Assembly: GCA_963921425.1 (NCBI GenBank)
Contig: OY992832.1
Coordinates: 6,262,001-6,326,000 of the forward strand
DNA: 64,000 nucleotides
Source of the DNA: Dryas octopetala
Lineage: Eukaryota > Streptophyta > Magnoliopsida > Rosales > Rosaceae
Direction: 5' to 3'
Positions 12,401 to 22,367 of this stretch are shown here, piece after piece. Position 1 is the first letter of the stretch. The number at the start of each line of letters is the position of its first letter. The position numbers and the translations under genes were made by a program. Under the pieces are notes generated by a model that made no database searches, was not told the DNA's origin, and saw nothing but the letters and a program-made list of their open reading frames with translations.

Positions 12401-15400
12401 TCCTTGTGTATAAAGGAAACTTATTTCCTACTCTAAGTTAACTTTCTTCCTACTTTATCTAGGATTGTAATATAAGGCCTATGGTTATAAATAGGACCTT
12501 AGGGGCTTAGAAAAACGTGAGAGAATCAGATTAGAGTGAGCAAGTCCTTAGGATTCTTGGGAGGCACACAATCTAGAATTGGTGAGATCAAGATTAGGTA
12601 ATTAATCTTGGGTGAGAGATCTAGGGTTTTGGGAAACACTTTGTGAAAGGGTGTACAAGGGATTTGGGGATTGGGTTATGTGATTTAGTCCAATTGTAAT
12701 CTTAATACTTATTATTCTCATAGTGAAGAACGGAGATCTCTCCCGGGGACGTAGGCAGGAATTTTGCCGAACCTCGTAACAAATCTCGGTGTGATTGTGT
12801 GTGCTTGTTGGTTTATTATTTTCTGTTTTCTTGGCTGTGTTTGTTATTTATCTTTCATCGAATTATTGCTTGTACGCCGTGAAGGTGGGAATTAGGATTT
12901 AATTCTCAAACTACATCAACAGATGTACCATACTAATATTTGGTGTTGCTTTCATTAGCTTTTTGACTGCCAACCTGCTAAGTGGAAATGTACCAGATTC
13001 AATCTTGCGAGATGGAAATAGTGTGTACGTTTGTTATCTGCAACGCTTTATATCAATATTTGGTGTCCTGTGATGACCTCCTTTTCTAGTACGACAGCCC
13101 TGTTATGTTGTACGACAGCCCTGTTATGGTTTTTCGTTTTCAAATTTAATATGAAGATAACATGATACCCAGGTCCCTGTTATGTTGTAAAAATGACACT
13201 TTGTTTTTATGCTATGCAGTGATTTGTCGTACAATAACTTCACATTGCAACGCCCTGAGCAACCTGATTGTCAAGAACACTTGTCAGAATTCAATCTAGT
13301 ATTTTTGTAGATTATTTTCAGATTGTGGTGGTTTATAAAAACTGATAGTTATTTCACCATTTCTCCTGTCAGGAATCTAAATCTAAACTTGTTTCGAAGC
13401 ACTTCAAAGGAGAACAAATTGTAAGATGCTTCTTTCTTTTCCTGTTGCTCTCCTCTTTTATTTATTTATTAGTTTTAAGTTAAGTACAGGAGGAGACAGA
13501 AGTTATAAAAAGAGGATAAAAAATTATAACTGGGCAGTGCTCCAATTTTTGCTTATTTATCTTTCCACTCATTCTGGGACAGAAGGAGCTTTCTTCCATG
13601 TTTGAAGGATTTTAACTGCCCACGATGTAAGTATAAGTTCTTCTTGAGTTTGAATAATATAAAGTGCTATGAGATTAATTTAAGTTTTTTAGAGCTTATT
13701 GCAAAATAAGCTCTTCAGACTGCCTTCATTTATGAACATGCACATATTATTTTTATCATTCTTAAGGTTTTGCTTACCTCATTATTCTCACTCATTACAA
13801 CTTTTTTAGGACAGATTCAAACTGTATGCATGTTAATTGTGGTGGAAATGACATAACTGTCAAGGAAGAGAATAACAAAAACATCATGTATGAAGGAGAT
13901 GGAGGAGTTGAAGGTGGTACTGCCAAATATTATAGAAATGACATAAGTATGTGGGGATTTAGTAGCACTGGTGACTTCATGGATGACAACGATTTGCAAA
14001 ATACACGCTACTCTATATCTCTGGCATCTTCGAATCTCTCTGAATTATATACTACAGCACGCGTATCTCCAATTTCACTTACTTATTTCTACTATTGCTT
14101 AGAGAATGGGGTTTACACTATAACTCTCCACTTTGCGGAGATCAGGTTCACAAATGACAACTCATATAGAAGTCTTGGGAGGCGTATTTTTGATATCTAT
14201 ATTCAGGTAGTTAGTAAAACTAACCAAGATGTCTATCTTTGTATACTTGCAACTTGAGGGTTTGATAAGACCACTTTGTCACAGGAAAGATTGGTGTGGA
14301 AGGATTTCAATATTGAAGATGAGGCAAGTATGGCTCAAAAGATAATAGTTAAACAAATATCTAATGTCAATGTGACAAGTAATGTCCTAGAGATCCACTT
14401 CTATTGGGCTGGAAAAGGAACAACGAGGGTTCCTGACAGAGGAGATTATGGTCCCCTCATATCAGCTGTTTCCGTGGTTTCTGGTGAGTCAATCTTGTCA
14501 ACATTTCCTACATTGTCATTTGAGTACTCCATTGTACCACAGGTTATATATGAATATGAGATTATGTTAAGGTTGTGTGACAAATTTTTCAGACGTGTGG
14601 AACATATTTGAGCTTCCGGCCCTTTAAGGGACAAGGTGGGAATCACCTGATATGTCTCTAAATCAAGTACCATAATTTCAAAATACCTCTAGCTATTCAT
14701 AGACCATATAAGAGAGAATATGCATTTAAAGCCTGACTAAAGTTATGGGGGATGACCAGTGCATGGGCCACCTGCTTTGTCCCAGAAGATGGTCTGATTG
14801 CAGATGTTCCAGAGCAAAATTATAATTAAGAAGCTCTTTCTTTATGTTACATAATTTACTATTTTGTAGCCATTAAATTTGCTATTGTTCCACCTCCTCC
14901 CATCCCCCCCCCCAAATAAAAATAAAAACTTTCTGCTGTATATTAACAGATTCTGAATATATGATTCTTTAAATTTCATGATTATTCCTATTAGACTAAA
15001 ACAAATTTCCATGTAATCCATATTATCTTCTTGTTTGCTCAAAGCCTATTTTGAGTTAGTTTAACTGGTTTAGTTTATTCTTTTGGCAGATTTTAAACCT
15101 TGTACAAATAGTGGATCTGAGAGAACTATTTATATCATTGTGGGTGTTGGTATTGGGGCACTATGCCTAACCCTCTTCATACTGGCAATCCTTTGGTGGA
15201 AAGGATTCTTGCGAGGAAAAAGGAGGGGAAGAAAAGGTGCATGTTACATTGAACATCTTAATTCTCAAATTGGTAACTTGTATCCATTGACAATTTTATC
15301 AAAGAAAACTGACACTAACAATTTCTTGGCATTACTTTATCATATTTTCCTTCTTGGAAGATATTATGGGACAAGATATGCAGACGGGGACTTTTACTTT

Positions 15401-17061
15401 GAAACAAATAAAAGCGGCCAGTAATGACTTCGATTCTGCAAACAAGATTGGAGAAGGTGGCTTTGGTCCTGTCTACAAGGTAACCCTGTTTTTCTTTTGC
15501 ATATTGAATTCTGAAAGGAAGTCCTTTTGTCATAAGACAAATCTACATTGCAAAAGTAAATTCTAAAATTTAAGGTTTGGGATGCAGGGTTATTTACCTG
15601 ATGGCTCTTTGATAGCAGTTAAGCAGCTCTCATCTAATTCAAGACAAGGAAATCGTGAATTTTTAAATGAGATGGGAATGATATCTTGTTTGCAACATCC
15701 AAATCTAGTGAAACTGCATGGATGTTGTATCGAAGGAGATCAATTATTGCTGGTGTATGAGTACATGGAAAACAATAGTCTTGCACGTGCCTTATTCGGT
15801 TAGTTTTTGGCATTTACTCAACCCTGAACGTGCATGACTAATAAAATTGGATCATGTCATGATCTGAATATACAAGACATCTAACATTCGATTTGAGTGA
15901 GCTTACTGGCCATTCTATTTCTAACATTTCTGTTAGGGAAGTTTTCAGATTTGATTTTCAGTTTTTCCCTTGTGAAATTTGTGTGTACTTGAGCTACTTC
16001 GAATTTATTATGCTTTTCTCATGACTTTTATAACTTATCAAGAGTGAAAAAACTAATTTGAGATAAGTAAGAAGCATTTTCTGTTGGGTGATTTATAGGT
16101 TCGAAGAACCATCAGCTTAAACTGGACTGGCCTACAAGGCTTAAGATCTGTATTGGGATAGCTAGAGGCCTAGCTTTTCTTCATGAAGAATCGAGGCTCA
16201 AGATTGTTCACAGAGACATAAAAGCTACCAATGTGCTGCTGGATGGGGATTTGAACCCTAGAATTTCTGACTTTGGATTGGCTAAGCTTGATGAAGAGGA
16301 GAAATCACACATAAGCACCAGAGTTGCTGGAACCATGTCAGTTGCCATTACATTTAACTCCACACATTTGCATAACTGTGGGTAAAGTTTTATCTTCATA
16401 ATTGGAATTATAAGACATTGAGGCTTCAGCTCTTCATTTGCAGAGGATACATGGCACCAGAATATGCATTATGGGGTCACTTGACATACAAGGCAGATGT
16501 TTACAGTTTTGGAGTTGTTGCCTTGGAAATTGTTAGCGGGAAGAGCAACAGCAGTTTTGTGCCAAGTGACAGCTTTGTCTGCCAGCTAGACTGGGTACTT
16601 TACAGCTTTCAATCTCTCAAGCCACTGCATAAACATTGTTGCTTTTTCTGACTACAACTTCATGCTAATTATTAAGAAATCCTTTTACAAAGAAACTTGT
16701 GTTGCAGGCCTGTCATTTGCAACAAACTGGAAACTTGAAGGAGCTGGTTGATGAGAGGCTGGGGCATGAAGTCAATGACAAAGAAGCAGAAGTTATGGTT
16801 AGAGTTGGTCTAATGTGCACAAATGCGTCTGCATCACTTAGGCCTACCATGTCTGAGGTAGTGAGCATGCTTGAAGGACGAACAACAGTCCCAGACATGA
16901 TCCCAGAAGCAAGTGCCTATACCGAAGATTTGAGGTTCAGGGCCATGAGAGACCTCCATCATCAAAGGCAAACACATAGTTTAAGCGGAAGCCAATCCCA
17001 AAATTTGACAACTATCAATACATTTGGATCTTCCTCTACGTCGGGCCACGACTTCAGTTAA
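6474..17061 (+). CDS. RLK gene A: LRR-malectin receptor-like kinase (LRR-VIII-2)
   Basis: 24 exons: 6474-6567, 7028-7202, 7327-7398, 7488-7556, 7632-7703, 8033-8104, 8196-8267, 8353-8424, 8537-8608, 8712-8783, 9159-9230, 9636-9704, 12959-13024, 13220-13282, 13373-13420, 13583-13626, 13815-14206, 14285-14483, 15090-15236, 15361-15479, 15588-15798, 16099-16336, 16444-16594, 16708-17061. All junctions are GT-AG and in phase, giving 3015 nt (1004 residues). Signal peptide about 1-25; LRRs about 90-400, mostly one per 69-72-nt exon; malectin domain about 402-598 (start HVNCGG, end [10 protein letters not shown]); transmembrane helix about 611-634. The kinase has GEGGFG 678-683, Lys699, HRD Asp797 and DFG Asp815. 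Family members are plasma-membrane receptors, some tied to immunity or cell death; the ligand is unknown here. ATG 6474 is chosen because it begins the signal peptide and matches gene B. Intron 12 is 3.25 kb because it contains a Copia element. Confidence 0.92.
8861..9041. mobile_element. Foldback MITE in gene A intron 10
   Basis: Inverted termini of about 29 bp: left starts TGATCTCC at 8861, right ends GGAGATCA at 9041, both continuing into GAGCACAAA. Inner sequences also pair (atcaaaatccaatgg with ccattgaattttgat), so most of the 181 bp folds back. There is no ORF. The TSD is not certain and the superfamily is unassigned. Confidence 0.7.
9993..10663 (+). repeat. 5' LTR of Copia-type element
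   Basis: 671 bp, TG..CA ends, same length and (as read) same sequence as 12251-12921. TATAAATA at 10228-10235 is a plausible core promoter, and transcription from it would run into the gag ORF. Confidence 0.95.
10666..10678 (+). promoter_or_regulatory. Primer-binding site (initiator tRNA-Met)
   Basis: TGGTATCAGAGCC two bases after the 5' LTR is the standard plant Copia minus-strand primer site, complementary to the 3' end of initiator methionine tRNA. Confidence 0.92.
10734..12095 (+). CDS. Retrotransposon gag with protease-like remnant
   Basis: One open frame of 453 codons. Residues about 10-170 match the Copia gag (UBN2/Retrotran_gag_2) pattern, including an [15 protein letters not shown] start. 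A CCHC zinc knuckle [14 protein letters not shown] is at 231-244. The aspartic-protease motif DSG at 284-286 follows, then a pre-integrase-like GLYRL segment near 403. After that the protein changes to a short unrelated tail and stops where integrase should begin, suggesting an ancestral internal deletion. The protein would form particles and bind RNA. The intact frame agrees with the young age of the insertion. Confidence 0.9.
   Translation: MAAGSSGVSSFKVEQFDGRGNFTLWQKRVKDVLVSQGVARALKGKEEGKPAKMTDDDWEDLECRCVSTIRLYIADNIINNIDEDSAPELWKKLEKLYLAQKSMATKLNLKRDIYKLKMEAGANLMDHMNVFKGLLNQLERVGVKIEEEDRALLLLTSLPDTYDNIVDIFLYGKDTLKMEEVESTLLSSERRKKVEDKDSLFVAHGQRGRQTTKGSSDSKARSKGSGKGWQCYKCKEWGHIKKDCPTWNKKDGHGSTAVADYNESGELLTVSIGNTSSHGDWILDSGSTHHICSRKEYFEKFQESKGGSFSLPDGSKVDVMGVGTVKIKMFNGVEHTLGGVAYVPKLQRNLISLSRLDSKGYLVLIAGGVMKITHGSMVLMKGEKCGGLYRLIGTQTSMVGWKRNAQEIKRLRKVSFAGTAETVVTCFQGSNDGEKGDPTGGGGESRPLFGANR
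12241..12250 (+). promoter_or_regulatory. Polypurine tract
   Basis: AGGTGGAGAT immediately precedes the 3' LTR, the usual plus-strand priming site in plant Copia elements. Confidence 0.8.
12251..12921 (+). repeat. 3' LTR of Copia-type element
   Basis: 671-bp direct repeat of 9993-10663 with TATAAATA at 12486-12493. It ends 37 bp before gene A exon 13, so its promoter could drive transcripts into the 3' half of the receptor gene. Confidence 0.95.
12931..12958 (+). promoter_or_regulatory. Branch point and 3' splice site of gene A intron 12
   Basis: TACTAAT at 12931-12937, a near-consensus branch point, is followed by a T-rich stretch and AG at 12957-12958. The Copia TSD ends at 12926, so the insertion spared these signals by only a few bases. 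Confidence 0.65.
13090..13131. repeat. 21-bp tandem duplication in gene A intron 13
   Basis: Two adjacent copies of a unit starting tacgacagccctgttatg; a third partial copy (ccctgttatgttgta) occurs near 13174. No function is evident. Confidence 0.75.
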
Positions 17062-18596
17062 ATCAACTAGACATGATCCCACGACATGCTGTTCGTCCTA
17101 ACAAATTTTTTATTTTTTGTTATAAAAATTCATGTGAGAATCCACATTTGTTGCAATTACCATATCTTCCTGATAGAAAATTCCTCTCCTTTTCATACTT
17201 TGTTCTTCTTTGTAGGAATGGGAAGAGTGGATGGATGGGGAAAACATTTTGGTGGGTGACAATAATGTCATTTAAAGGAGATATTTTTTTATACGTGACA
17301 TTTAAAGTATGTGATGAAATGTTTTAAAGCACGAACTTTTAAGATGTTTGATGCACTGTGTCGGATTCCAGTGAAGTTATAAGTTGCATCCAGTAACTGA
17401 AATTTTTTCTTCAATTTTTGAAAAAGAATAAAAAAACTCTGCAAGGGCCAAAGGTATACGACCGTATACCATTTTTCTAATAACTGGTTATTTGAATTTT
17501 GAAGAAAACTAAAGAGAGGTTTATAAAGTTGGTCACTTCCCTTTTGGGAGACTAGTATGTTAGTCAAGTTTTCTAAAAAAATTTACCTAAAAGTCTATAT
17601 CAGAGGTAAGGATTGATTTCCAGATATGTTTTATCAGATATGTTTTATTTTTAGATAAAAATATATCTGTCGCTATGTTATTGGGTTAAAATAATAAATC
17701 AGCTATATTCTTTTTACGAGAAAGTTTCTCAACAAGTTTCAATTATTGTTGCAACATTCTGATTAGATATAATGATATATCACTATAAACGGTATGTGGT
17801 ATATTTTTAGAAATGATTTCTGTTTGCATGGTCCAACTTGAATTGAATATTTAATTTAAGCAAGAAAAAGCTGTACTATAATTTTTTTAGGAAAAGCATG
17901 AAAAAATACACCCCCAAAATTAGTGGTACTATTCCCACCCCTATTCCTATTTTCCCACCCCCTTTTGTGAACAAAAATTAATTACAATTTACCTTTTCAT
18001 AAAATTACCAAGAAGGACATTTAAAAAACAAAGCAGCCAGGGCGCTTGTCTTCCATGGAAACCCAGATGTGGCGTGCTGCAAATTAATTGGGGTACTACT
18101 TTTGTAGTACCACCATTCCTCATAAATCATAAAAAATGAAAGACTATAGAGGTGGGCTTCCAATCCATCGCCTGCGCATAAATATTTCAACAAAATGTAA
18201 AACAATGATGCTCCATACCAAACAATGTAATCAGTCCAAATGAAAATATTTGGGATCTATTTTTCTGTTGTATAAATTATTTCATTATCTCTATTCTATA
18301 AATAAAAATGTTCCAAACAATAAAATTCGCTCTTTTCATGTCCGTGGCAAAAGATAACAACTTGAGTATATTTTTTTTGTATTGAATGAGTTTCTTAATT
18401 ATCAGTTGGGAACTTGGGATGCTGCCATGGCAGCTGGGTAATTGCTTCTTTTATCTTTTTCTTTAGGGCTAGCCGGCTAGGGTAGAGTTGGGAGGGAGAA
18501 GGGGAAATAGATGAAAAGGGTAGGGGTAATTTGGGAATAATGGTGGTGAGATAAGTTTATTTAAATTTTTTAAAACATTTTGAGGAATAAAAAAAG
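17062..18596. other. Intergenic, 3' of gene A
   Basis: Should contain the 3' UTR and poly(A) region of gene A. The remainder is AT-rich with no gene I can support. A pyrimidine-rich stretch at about 17908-17966 may be transposon debris. Confidence 0.5.
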
Positions 18597-19141
18597 AGTG
18601 CTGCTATTTGCACACTTTTTTTTTTTTGCACACCATTTACTCCTACACACCCCATAAGACATTTTAAATTTCATAATTTCTCAAAACACACCCATAAAAT
18701 TCCAAATTACCCATACTCAAAAAAAAAAAAAAAAAACACACACACACACCCGCAGCTACCCAACCCGACTCCACCCTTGCACACCCACAGCCAACCCAGG
18801 CCGTCGCTGGAGTTCCTCTTCCCTTTCTTTCTCTCTCTCTCTCTCTTCCCCTCTCTTTCTATTTCTCCTTCTCATTCTCCTTCTCCTTCTCCTTCGATAT
18901 TGGCATCAGGTGGGGCAGGGCGCGGCTAGGTGCGGAGGGGAAATAGGAGAGAGAGGAGAGAGAATGAGAGGCGCCAGCAATGGTTGGGGTGGGTGTGCAC
19001 TTGGAGGTGGTGAACTGGTGACGGTTGGTTTGGGGTGTGCAATGAGGGTATAATGGTTATTTGAATTAAGGGTTAGAATTATAATTTAATAAATGAAGGA
19101 AAATGGTGTGAAAAAAAAAAAAAAGTGCAAATAGCAATACT
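18597..19141. mobile_element. TIR element, 545 bp, superfamily uncertain
   Basis: Left end AGTGCTGCTATTTGCAC and right end GTGCAAATAGCAATACT are inverted matches (15 of 17). They continue inward through a T/A homopolymer to cacaccatt on the left and its complement aatggtgtg on the right. The interior has (AC)n, (CT)n and cttctc repeats and no ORF. A-rich flanks hide the TSD; a Mutator-like origin is possible. Confidence 0.75.
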
Positions 19142-20386
19142 GAAAAAATGAAAATGATAATATCACCATTCCCCAAAATAGTCAACATCTTTGAAAAGTC
19201 AAAAAACCCTTCAAATGTCAAAAGATCAGCAAATAAAAAGAGGCCAACTTCTGAAATTCCCAATTAATAGTAAGTTGGTGACAATTAATCATTGTCTTGT
19301 ATTAAAAAAAAGTTGGTCTTGATTCCACGTATTTTTTGTTTAATATTAAAAACGTTAATGGTAATTAATGTTGTCAGCTAATTTTTTTTTTTAATTAAGG
19401 ATGTCAGATTAATCCTTTGAGCTAGTTAAAAACAGACAATTTATATCGAGTCTAAGCCTAGTAGATTTACAAAGAATTTTACCTTCCTTATTGTTTGGCT
19501 CCAAAAATTAAATTAAAAACTCAAACTCAAATACCTGAGTTTACAGTTATACTTCTGAATCAACTCCTCTAATATAGTTAACTAAAATTTTATAATAAAT
19601 AACAATGTTATTTAAATTTTGATTAATGAAAAAGTCGTTTGGCATGCACACGAAAAGTAAGACAAATGGTGTGAAAGCTATTAAAGAAACAAAAACAACG
19701 CAAACAATGAGGTTTGAAAAATACATGCTTATGCCTTACAAACTCTTAATTAGTTAATTATATCTTGACTAGTGTGTCACCGAGTCACTGAATACACGTA
19801 CGAGTTAGGCTCATACAAATAATAAGTGAAATTTGTCAATTATCACCTCAAGTTGCCAACATATGATAGTTGTATTAATTAATTATAATGCCAAGTTGCA
19901 ATATATATACTTGCAGTGATAATTTTCTTAATTAAAAACAAATCTTGGGCTCGTGAGCATATAATAGATAATATAGTATCCAAAAAAACCCTTTTCTAAT
20001 ATTGTTAACATTCATTTTTTAATGATTCATATATAAGATGCTACTTGTCCAAATTTTTTATCTTAACTACTTTTTCAAACTTATATAATATTTATATATT
20101 AAATTCTGCAAAAAAATATAAAACACTAAGAAAGAAAAAATAAATCCAATAAAATATATTGATACAACTAAGTTGAAAAAAATAATTAATATATTAAGAA
20201 TTTTTCATATATTTGTATCATTCACACAAGGAATTAAATTTTAGATTTTAAAAAAATTTCAAAAGAATTTTGATTAAAATAATTAAATTTTTTAACAAAA
20301 TTTCAACCATTTCAATTGGATAATAGCATTCACGTATGCGGTATGCCCACTCTGAGTGTCAATCACATCCACATCACATGCGTATA
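19142..20386. other. AT-rich intergenic, nothing recognised
   Basis: Very AT-rich with many short poly-A/T runs. No ORF, RNA gene or repeat boundary can be supported. The last 8 bases are the left TSD of the adjoining hAT element. Confidence 0.5.
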
Positions 20387-21667
20387 TAGGGGTGTGTTTC
20401 GGCCGGATCGGATCGAAAATAGGGTGTTTCAATTCCAATCCAAAAAATTTTGTAATGGAATTTATGTTCCAATTTCCATTCCAAAAAATCGGAATTTCAA
20501 CATCTCATTCCGATTTGGAATTTTCGGATTTCTCGGAATTTTCGGAATTTTTCGGAATATAACATTTTCGGAACTTTCGGATAAACATTTGAAATTTTCG
20601 AATAAAAAATCGGAATTTTCACATTTTCATAATATTTTTTAGAACATGTTTGGATTTTTTTTAGAATAATGATGAAATTAACAAACAAACAAAAATTAAA
20701 AGACAATAGATTATGATGCATTTCAATATTTATATTAAAATGTAATTAAAATATATGTCCAATTTAAAAAAAAAAATTCAAAATATTAATTTAAATAACA
20801 TTTGAACCATACCATCCCATACCATTACCATAAAATAAAAAAAAGATGCAATTTAGCAAGTTTTTCATTGCTAGATTATGTATGTTATAAGAGAAATAAA
20901 TTATGTATAATATATATTGTGTATGTTTAATGGTATATATTATATATTATAACATACATAATATATAAGAGAAATAAATGTCACTATGAATGTATAATAG
21001 GCTTAATAGCACATATCTTAGAGGTGGGGGATTAATCTTTGGAGCTCATCCAACATTGTTAGAATAAATGTCATTAATAGATACATGTTACTCACATATA
21101 TATATATATATATATCATGTTTGAAATTTTGAATATAATAAGCTTAAATATTTAGTAATTAGTAATTACAATTGATGGGATATTCCAATTGGAACAACCG
21201 TAGAATTACTCCATATCTTCAATTCCCCTCCCTAATAAAAAAAAAAATAGTAATTACATGTACGGAAAAATGTGGGTATTTGTGTTACCAACTTACCATT
21301 TACGTTATTATGATACACATATATTTATAATGTACATATGTTTATATTAATAGTATTAGTCATTTTTTTAAAAATATATGTTATATGTATCATACTAAAT
21401 AAATGATAAAATATATAATATGGAATAAATTGGCATAATTTCGAAAATATCAGATCGGAATGCCTTCGGAACATTTCGGAATTTTTTGGATCGGAATTCG
21501 GATCGGAATCGGAATTTACATAAACATTCCAATTCCAATCCAATTTTTTTCGGAATTTTCGGATTTCGGCATTTTCGGATTCGGCATTTTCGGATTCGGA
21601 ATAAAATTGAAAATTTTCGGATAGGAATCAGTCGGATTCGGATTTTCCAATCCAAATCACACCCCTA
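20387..21667. mobile_element. Non-autonomous hAT element, 1281 bp
   Basis: Ends TAGGGGTGTG and CACACCCCTA are perfect 10-bp inverted repeats flanked by the perfect 8-bp TSD TGCGTATA (20379-20386 and 21668-21675), diagnostic of hAT elements. Both ends carry many TTCGGA/GGAATT-type subterminal repeats, typical of transposase-binding arrays. The AT-rich middle has (TA)n near 21098-21113 and no coding sequence. Confidence 0.93.
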
Positions 21668-22367
21668 TGCGTATATAATGGAACTTGGGAGCAACTGTAC
21701 GGTGCCTGACAATGACACCCCACCACGTACATGAGTACAGAATAAGTGGACCACCCTGGTCTTGCTATTTCCGAATAATCCTAATCTGTCTTCTTCTCAA
21801 CCCAAAAGCCTGCTCTTTACGGAATATAGTAATCCAAGCTTCCAAACAACAACTTATCCTCAACAGATCAATCACATTTTATTTTATTTTATTTCAATTT
21901 TCAACTCCATGAAATTAATTCATCATCATCATTAATTTATTTAGAAATTAAGAAATTGCATGCTGGTCAAGCAGTATTTTACTATTTATAGGCTTATAGC
22001 AATCAAAATTGAATTATCTGGAAAAGGACAAAACAAAGTCCAACCTGCACTTCAGCCTTCAGCTCCTCTCAGTTTCCAAGGCAATTCAAACATTGCTTTC
22101 CTTGCGGTCAAATTGTATTTGCATTGTATGAGCTTATGGATACATCACGGGTTAACGGGTGTTCCCTGTTTCTGCATCTGGGTGTTTCTCAATTCTCTAA
22201 TGTCAACTACATGCATTGGCTTTGGCTGACTTGTTCAAAGTGAACCAGCTTTGCTTTGCAAATTGCAATACCAAAGAAGCTGTCAGCTGGATATTTATCA
22301 AATCATTTGCTCTACTTCTGATTTTTTCACAACCCAAGGTTCTTGTCCCAAATTTTGAATCTTCATC
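21668..22367. other. Upstream region of RLK gene B
   Basis: No gene. It should contain promoter and 5' UTR of gene B. No individual regulatory site stands out. Confidence 0.5.

Larger units (their letters stand above)
9993..12921 (+). mobile_element. Non-autonomous Copia-type LTR retrotransposon (gag-only)
   Basis: A complete 2929-bp element with 671-bp LTRs starting TGTTGTTAAT and ending CATCAACA, flanked by the perfect 5-bp TSD GATGT (9988-9992 and 12922-12926). It has a primer-binding site, a polypurine tract and one gag-protease ORF. No integrase, reverse transcriptase or RNase H sequence fits in its 1587-bp interior, so mobility would need enzymes in trans, as described for TR-GAG elements. 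It lies in intron 12 of gene A in the gene's orientation. By eye the LTRs are identical, so insertion was recent. Confidence 0.95.

Noticed and set aside
21395..21734. ORFs rich in RNSDRNRN and FRIRHFRIR-like repeats.
   Set aside because: They are translations of the TTCGGA subterminal repeats of the hAT element.
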